From Axinella damicornis (taxonomy: Eukaryota > Porifera > Demospongiae > Axinellida > Axinellidae), in the NCBI GenBank assembly GCA_963931865.1, contig OZ007517.1:8938038-9002037 (forward strand): DNA of 64,000 nt, given 5' to 3'. A program made the position numbers and the translations under genes. Below the pieces are notes generated by a model. It saw only the letters and a program-made list of their open reading frames with translations, ran no database searches and had not been told where the DNA came from. Positions 30,001 through 39,000 of the stretch are shown piece by piece; position 1 is the stretch's first letter; each line of letters begins with the position of its first letter.

Positions 30001-33000
30001 ACCACGGCAACACTGAATGGTCCAGGACCCACACTGGTGTATGCTCGAACCCTGACAGAGTAGTCAACGTACTCCTCCAACCCATTTAGCTCCACCATCA
30101 GCTGTGACCCATTGGTAGTGGTGAGATTACTAGTGGAGATCTCACTGAATGTGTTCTGATTGAACTCCACTTCATACTGGATGATGATTCCATTCCTGTC
30201 AATATCTGGTACAGGGTCCCAAGTCACCAGGATGGCAGTGGAGGATCTGGTGATGGCTTGCACGTTGTCCGGAGGTGTGTTTGGCACTAGAGAAGTTGAG
30301 AAAACAGTGCACATGAAATCCACTGGATGTGATTTTCATATAATTATACTCAACATACCATCCTCCAGTGTCCTGTTCACCACGGCAACACTGAATGGTC
30401 CAGGACCCACACTGGTGTATGCTCGAACCCTGACAGAGTAGTCAACGTACTCCTCCAACCCATTTAGCTCCACCATCAGCTGTGACCCATTGGTAGTGGT
30501 GAGATTACTAGTGGAGATCTCACTGAATGTGTTCTGATTGAACTCCACTTCATACTGGATGATGATTCCATTCCTGTCAATATCTGGTGCAGGGTCCCAA
30601 GTCACCAGGATGGCAGTGGAGGATCTGGTGATGGCTTGCACGTTGTCCGGAGGTGCGTTTGGCACTAGAGAAGTTGAGAAAACAGTGCACATGAAATCCA
30701 CTGGATGTGATTTTCATATAATTATACTCAACATACCATCCTCCAGTGTCCTGTTCACCACGGCAACACTGAATGGTCCAGGACCCACACTGGTGTATGC
30801 TCGAACCCTGACAGAGTAGTCAACGTACTCCTCCAACCCATTTAGCTCCACCATCAGCTGTGACCCATTGGTAGTGGTGAGATTACTAGTGGAGATCTCA
30901 CTGAATGTGTTCTGATTGAACTCCACTTCATACTGGATGATGATTCCATTCCTGTCAATATCTGGTACAGGGTCCCAAGTCACCAGGATGGCAGTGGAGG
31001 ATCTGGTGATGGCTTGCACGTTGTCCGGAGGTGCGTTTGGCACTAGAGAAGTTGAGAAAACAGTGGACATGAAATCCACAGGATGTGATCCTCAAATATA
31101 CTCACTCACCATCCTCCAGAGTCCTGTTCACCACGGCAACACTGAATGGTCCGGGACCCACACGGGTGTATGCTCGAACCCTGATAGAGTATTCTACGTA
31201 CTGCTCCAACCCATTTAGCTCCACCATCAGCTGTGAGCCATCGGTAGTGGTGAGATTACTAGTAGAGATCTCATTGAATGTGCTCTGATTGAACTCCACT
31301 TCATACTGGATGATGATTCCATTCCGACCCATCTCTGGAACCTCATTCCAGCTGACTTCTATCTCAGTGGAGGATACTGTTACTGAATTGAGGTTCTGTG
31401 GATAATCCGAAGGCGCTGGGAAAAAAAAACAGAAGAGTGATCGCATTCTTCCATCCATGGATCATTTCTTGCAGATTACTAGTAAGGGGATCCATGCTGG
31501 TAATTCTGAGATATGTACCTTCCTCTCGTGTTCTAACTGGGGTCGTAACACTGGGGGTACTGTCACCAATCTCATTGAAGGCCACAATGGTAAAATTATA
31601 GGTCACACCAGGATGGAGTCCAGTGATCATGGCCATCTCATTTGTGGTGTTGATAACTTGCAAATCCCTGTTTGCATCAAGGAAGGCTGGCTGTGTATAC
31701 ATGACCCTGTATCCCATGATGGGGGCGTTGTTGTCATGGGGCTCCACCCACACCAGGCTGATGCTGCGAGAGGTAGTGTTGACTGATCGGACATTCTGAG
31801 GCTGCTCTGGACGCGCTGTTATGCATGTATATAGTGTGTGTATGTGTGTGTGTACGAATGCACAGTCATATATATGCATGTATTTGCAGGTGTGGGTGTG
31901 TGTAAGGGAAATCCACCAGCCTATGAAATCACGTTATTTGTCCCGTCTTACCTTGCACAAGTACTGTCACAGGACCACCTGTTATGTTCTGAAAATCATT
32001 GACAGAAGTGCTGACAATGCATGCATAGTCTCCCGAATCGTTGATTGCCCCCATTGAAACTGTAAGCACACTCAAAACTGATCTCGACCCAGTAGATGGT
32101 GTGATAGTTGCACGATCGTTCTCATTCTCATCAACAATTGTCCCATTGTGAGTCCACAGGATAGTTGGTACTGGGTAGCCAGATGCATTACAAGTCAATG
32201 TGAAGTTCTCGGAAATGGTAGCATTTGTAGCAGAAGGTTCAGTGAGGACCAGAGCAGCAACTTAATGAACGGAACACACAAAAAAACAGTGATAAAGGTT
32301 GCATGTGGTAACAATAGATAGACGCAGGACACACATACCATTCAACGTGACAATATCGGTATCGTTGCCGGCATCATTAATGGTGAGGCACAAGTAGTCA
32401 CTGCCGTCAAAGGCATCTTCGACTGCTATCTGAAGTAGTGATCCTCTTGCAACAACTGCATTATCGGACTCCCTAATCCAGGTGAAGTTGTTACCAGGTC
32501 CCCCCAAAGCTGAACAGGTGAACTCCACGGTTGTGTTCCTTTCTGCATTGATGACTTGGGGCGTGGCATTGACACTACCCTCAGGGGAGACTGCATACAT
32601 TCACGGAAAGAGAGTTTAAATATAGCGTGTGTAATCTACATTACCATTACACATTATCCCATCTGCCTACCTGTCAGTATAACTTGACTTGATGTATCAT
32701 TCCTGTTTGTCCCTGGTAGACTGGCTACACAGCAATAGCTCCCTTCATCTCCAAACACTGCTGGTGAAAACTCAAGCACTGGATCGCTACCTACGGTGAT
32801 GAATGCGGCCATTGACTCGTCGTATTTCTCCCACTGGTAGGTCGGGGCTGGGAAACTTTCAGCCTCACAGGTAAAGTTCACTACAGTCCCGTTTCTTGTG
32901 AGAATGTCCATTGGCTGAGTGACTATTGCAGGTGCAACATACAGTGTTCCTGTAGCACTGTCACTGCCTGCTGTGTTGCTCACTACACAGGTATAGTTCC

Positions 33001-36000
33001 CTCCATTCACAGCACCAATATCATCAATGGTCAGAGTGGTATTGGTTTCATCCATCAGAACCACTCCATCGTACTGCCACTGGTATCCATTGTCAGGACC
33101 ACCTTGTGCTGAGCAGCTGAATGTGACATTTCCTCTGATGCTAGAAATCTCCATTGTGGGTGAAACTGCTACACTGCCCTCAGGAGACACTAGGAAACGA
33201 ACACATCATGTGTAAGCAACATAGTTACTGTACCAGAACAGTGCAGTGGTGACCTACGTACCTGCCAGTACAACTTGTGTTGATGTATCGATCCTGTTTG
33301 TCCCTGGTAGACTGGCTACACAGCGATATCTCCCCTCATCTCCAAACACTGCTGGTGAAAACTCAAGCACTGGATCACTACCCACTATCATGAATGTGGC
33401 CATTGTCTCATTGTATCTCTCCCACTGGTATTCAGGGGTTGGGAAACTTTCAGCCTCACAGGTAAAGTTCACTACAGTCCCGTTTCTGGTGAGAATGTCA
33501 GTTGGCTGAGTGACTATTGAAGGTGCAACATACAGTGTAGCTGTAGCACTGTCATTGCCTGCTGCATTGTTCACTACACAGGTATAGTTCCCTCCATTCA
33601 CAGCACGAATATCATCAATGGTCAGAGTAGTATCGGTTTCATCCATCAGAACCACTCCATCGTACTGCCACTGGTATCCATTGTCAGGACCACCTTGTGC
33701 TGAGCAGCTGAATGTGACATTTCCTCTGATGCTAGAAATTTCTATTGAGGGTGAAACTGCTACACTGCCCTCAGGAGACACTAGGAAACGAACACATCAT
33801 GTGTAAGCAACATAGTTACTGCACCAGAACAGTGCAGTGGTGACCTACGTACCTGCCAGTACAACTTGTGTTGATGTATCGATCCTGTTTGTCCCTGGTA
33901 GACTGGCTACACAGCGATATCTCCCCTCATCTCCAAACACTGCTGGTGAAAACTCAAGCACTGGATCACTACCCACTATCATGAATGTGGCCATTGTCTC
34001 ATTGTATCTCTCCCACTGGTATTCAGGGGTTGGGAAACTTTCAGCCTCACAGGTAAAGTTCACTACAGTCCCGTTTCTGGTGAGAATGTCAGTTGGCTGA
34101 GTGACTATTGAAGGTGCAACATACAGTGTAGCTGTAGCACTGTCATTGCCTGCTGCATTGTTCACTACACAGGTATAGTTCCCTCCATTCACAGCACGAA
34201 TATCATCAATGGTCAGAGTAGTATCAGTTTCATCCATCAGAACCACTCCATTGTACTGCCACTGGTATCCATTGTCAGGACCACCTTGTGCTGAGCAGCT
34301 GAATGTGACATTTCCTCTGATGCTAGAAATCTCCATTGTGGGTGAAACTGCTACGCTGCCCTCAGGAGACACTAGGAAACGAACACATCATGTGTAAGCA
34401 ACATAGTTACTGTACCAGAACAGTGCAGTGGTGACCTACGTACCTGCCAGTACAACTTGTGTTGATGTATCAATCCTGTTTGTCCCTGGTAGACTGGCTA
34501 CACAGCGATATCTCCCCTCATCTCCAAACACTGCTGGTGAAAACTCAAGCACTGGATCACTACCCACTATCATGAATGTGGCCATTGTCTCATTGTATCT
34601 CTCCCACTGGTATTCAGGGGTTGGGAAACTTTCAGCCTCACAGGTAAAGTTCACTACAGTCCCGTTTCTGGTGAGAATATCAGTTGGCTGAGTGACTATT
34701 GCAGGTGCAACATTCAGTGTAGCTGTAGCACTGTCATTGCCTGCTGCATTGTTCACTACACAGGTATAGTTCCCTCCATTCACAGCACGAATATCATCAA
34801 TGGTCAGAGTAGTATCGGTTTCATCCATCAGAACCACTCCATCGTACTGCCACTGGTATCCATTGTCAGGACCACCTTGTGCTGAGCAGCTGAAGGTGAC
34901 ATTTCCTCTGATGCTACTAGTCTCCATTGTGGGTGAAACTGCTACACTGCCCTCAGGAGACACTGCATTGAAAAACATGCATATGGATAGTCTTGCACCC
35001 ATTACTTTGGGAACAACACGGATCTACAAACCTGTGAGGGTAGCACTGCCAGAAGTCACTTCAACTCCGTTGGAGGTAGCCATGCAGTAGTAATCCCCCT
35101 CATCTCCAAACATGATCGGATTAAACACTAGCAGGCTGCTATTAATTCCAACAACATTCTCACCGAAGGTTCCGTTTACACGCATCCACTGATACTGAGG
35201 CTCAGGGAAGGCTTCTGCTTCACACACAAACATACGCATAGTTCCATTACTGGCACTCACGTCCGTTGGATCTAAAACTATCTCCGGAGACACATTCAGA
35301 AGAATATTGGCACTGTCATTACCAGCTGCATTGCTGACAACACAAGTGTATTCACCACCATCAGTTGCACTAATCTGATATATAGTCAGTGTTTGCATAG
35401 TTTCGTTATCCAGGTCTGTTCCATTCCGTTGCCACTGGTAGGTGTTGTCAGGCCCACCCTGAGCCAAACAGTTGAATGTCACGTTGTCTCCTCTGCTGAA
35501 TACCATGTTCAAGGGAGATACAGAGACACTATCCTCAGGAGACACTGCATTGAAAAAAAATTATAATGACTGTGGCTAGATTTGCCACCATCAACACTAC
35601 CCACCAGGTCATCTTCAACTCTGCTACCTTGGCTGCTAATTTGACCTTTGAACTGTGCATCACCAAACCACAAGGTGGACTCATTCTTGATGTATGTGGA
35701 CCCAGTTTCAGTAATTTTGGTCACATGCCCATGTGCAAGGTAGCTGTTGACTAAAAGCAGCGCAAAAGAACTCAGCTACTCTTTCAGTTACAACCACAAC
35801 ACAGCTTAGATTCCGGCTGAGCGGTGATGTGGTGGTAAGGCACGAACTTCCTTTGAATACACTCAGGCGTACCGAGCACTTGGTAAGATATTGCAGTTAC
35901 CTACAACTGGACAACTGTAACTGATGCCTCCGTCGGTCCACTACAGTCGCAGTAACTCGCAATGAGCTGGTACCGGTGGTTATTCAAACGCTTTTCCTCG

Positions 36001-39000
36001 CTTGGTTCAAAGGTCAGGTATGCAGCCAACAAGCAAAAGCTGGAAACACCTGAGGGTCAGGTCAGGTATGCAGCTAAGAAACAGGTTGGAAATGCCTAGG
36101 GTTAATTTATGCCCACACTGAGGAAGTTCTGCTCACATAAATTTCGGGTTAAAGGTTACACAGCAAAAGAGCACTACAACATCTTGTCACCCACAAATAC
36201 CGTGAACATTTCCCCACTGCAAGATACAACTATAGTGCCCAGACCCTCGTGTATGAGGGTCTGGGAATGAGACTACTACATCATATATAGCCTGATTGTA
36301 GTCTCGTGCCCAGACCCTCCCGAAACGCGGAAAGAGGGTCTGGTGTTCTGAGCGACATTTCTTGATTCATGGGGCGTGGTCGCTCTCGGATTTTAAAGCT
36401 CGAATCAGATTGCAGAACGCGAATGACGTAGTCAATCAGCGTAAGTCATAGGTACGGTACATGTATTGTAACAGTGCAGTGTAGCTAGTACTGACGGTAT
36501 GTCAGTGAAATGGATACGACAGGCCTATCGAAGAGCAAGCTGAAGCAGTAAGCCAAATCGATTGTCTTGCTGACTGGTGTGGGGAAATCTCTGTTTCATG
36601 ACCCTTCCACTCATCTTTGACAACCTCAGATAGAATTCTGTACCAGCGCAAGGCAACTGTACGTTGTTGTTAGCCCTTTGGTGTCCCTCGTGAAGGACAA
36701 AACGAGTACGTTTATAAGAATAGTGATAGGTGCGCTTCATTGGAGTGGACATACAGAATGCAATAATTACATTCCTTACGCCGTATAGCCCCGCCCCATG
36801 CGCCAAGAAATGTCGCTCAGAACACCAGACCCTCTTTCCGCGTATTTCGGGAGGGTCTGGGAACGAGACTAGCCTGATTGCTGAGGTGTTTACACAAGAA
36901 CAGCATTTAATTTCCTAGTATGCATACCTGAGCTGGTACTCCCCAAGTGCATTAACCACAAGACTATTGATGGCATGAACACTGCTATTGCAACCCAGGT
37001 ATCATATTGCGTTAGTTTACATATTCAAGTGGCAAGGGCACCCACTGGTAGCAGACTCACTATTGGAGGGCCGCAACTCACTTTTCAGAAAACGATACCT
37101 CAGGTCCTGTGGATACTTCAGTGGACTATGATTGCATCCACCAGCTTGCGCGTACAGCTAGCCACATTTCCAGGCTACTTGTAGGTGGCAATATAGCTTA
37201 CGGTTTGCCCCATTCAAAGCACACACACATGACGTAAGTGACATTGCATATTGCCGATTGTCAAAGGGAGTAATGAAAGCCAATGGGAAGACAAAACACA
37301 ACGTCACCACCAAGATAACAAATACTGTATTTCAGTGCACAGCGGCACTCTCAACTGTAATTAAGAAACTGAGTGCTAACACACACGGAGTGTAATGTAC
37401 ACACGGTCTAGTGTACCTGTGAGTTGGACTTCATTGAAAGTATCTGACCCTCCTTGCAGTTGTGGCACACACTGGTAGCATCCCTCATCCCCAAACTCGA
37501 CAGGACTGAAGACAAGCGTGCTGCCATTAGTAATCCCTTCGGTCAAAAGTCCAGCTCCCATACCGGAACCACCAGGTGCCAAGTCGATATCACCACTTCC
37601 TGCCGTAGTGCATAAGATCCACACGTGCAGAGTGTCTGATACACAAACAAGCACCTCCGTGTCACCGGCCACCACACCGATGTTCATGGTACTTTCTATG
37701 ACAGTCCTCAGAGTCACAGTAGAACTGCTGCTCCCAGATTCATAGCTAGCTGTACATGTGTAATCCCCTCCTGCGTCAGTTACGTTTGTAATTGTGAGCG
37801 TACTCGTAACTGTCCCGTCTAGGATGGTGCTCTCTCCTGTCAAATTAACGAGGGAGACCAGAGTGGTGCTTGACCATTCTAACGTCACATTGCCAGTGCC
37901 ATTCACAGTACAAGTGAACTCAACACCACTGCCATCCGGATTCTCAGCACCCTGCACAGTCGGTGGTGTAACTGGAAAGGGAGAGAAATATCTCATAATG
38001 GGAGAGCACTGCATAATTATACAGTGGAGTGCACTTCTGTTCGAACATTGCGGATTCTGTGGACATTGTGGATTTGATGGATTTTCATGGAAACTGTGTT
38101 CTATAAATGTGATACTTACGCAAAGTGCCCGCATAGCTTCGGACTCCAGCGTATTCCAGGTCATGTCAATTCTGTGAGGCTCCACCCATAGGAAATTATT
38201 GCCAGTAACGCCAAAAGTGCGTCATGGGATACACAAACTTTGAACTGAAGTGCAATCCGTTGAACTACCACAGTGGATTGAGTGCATGCACGGACATTGG
38301 ATAGCCAAACACATAGAGCTACATATACTACACAAAGGAAAACAGTTCAGGTGATCCCCCCATGCTTGAAATTGGAAAGTATTGACTTGATAATAGCCAT
38401 TTACTCAGTATAGCCACATCACATAGATAGTATCACATACTACATGGAAATTTGTGAAGCAGTCATGGAAAATGTCTTTCAAGAAATATGGCTGACTCAG
38501 ATCATATTTGCTGGTCTGAAATGTTTGGATGAAGGTCTTGGCAGCATAGGATGTGCCATTCAGCTTCTTATGGTCTGATTCACAGTGAAGTGAACCCAGA
38601 CTAAGTAGAAACCGTAGCCGCCTGTTATTAAGTGTAGCTCACTTATAAGTGCTCATTTAATGCTGCCAGGTATACGTAGGTCGGAGGCTTAGCTTGGGAT
38701 AAGAGTCCGACCTGCACCTAAGTGCTTGCATGGATGCATGCGCCTAAAACAACGCGTCACTACGGTACTAGCAAGCAACTGATTTAGGATTTTCCGCAAA
38801 ACATGACTACAAATCTCTCAATCTTACAAGCTGAGAGACTAACCTCCAATGGTAAAGAAAAACGGTGGGAACAGTGTTTAATTGACAAACCAGAGACCCA
38901 CCTATTTCATACTACCACGCCCCATTGCAACTAATTGAGTGGTGAATATACAGTTCATGGGCTTCAATCTAACAGCCAAACCTTCTCCTTCAGTAATTAT

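Larger units (their letters stand above)
35545..37416. other. Gene B intron with two hairpin elements
   Basis: No exon is supported. The interval contains hairpins at 36233-36275 and 36299-36871 of the TAGYCTCG family. Much of the rest matches the gene C region in inverted orientation (about 53650-54240, 56192-56320 and 61366-61930). Confidence 0.75.

Noticed and set aside
28091..31042. Possible CRISPR array because of regular repeats
   Set aside because: Units are 378 bp and consist of an exon plus an intron in a eukaryotic gene. There are no short repeats with unique spacers.
28291..31218. A series of plus-strand 93-codon frames repeating every 378 bp
   Set aside because: They are antisense shadows of the minus-strand FN3 array. 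Their sequence has no domain features, while the minus strand shows clear FN3 domains with splice sites.
38120..38175. Small extra exon of gene B between AG at 38176 and GTAAGT
   Set aside because: In the phase required by the leader exon (phase 1) it reads into TGA after three codons. The frame-preserving model skips it.
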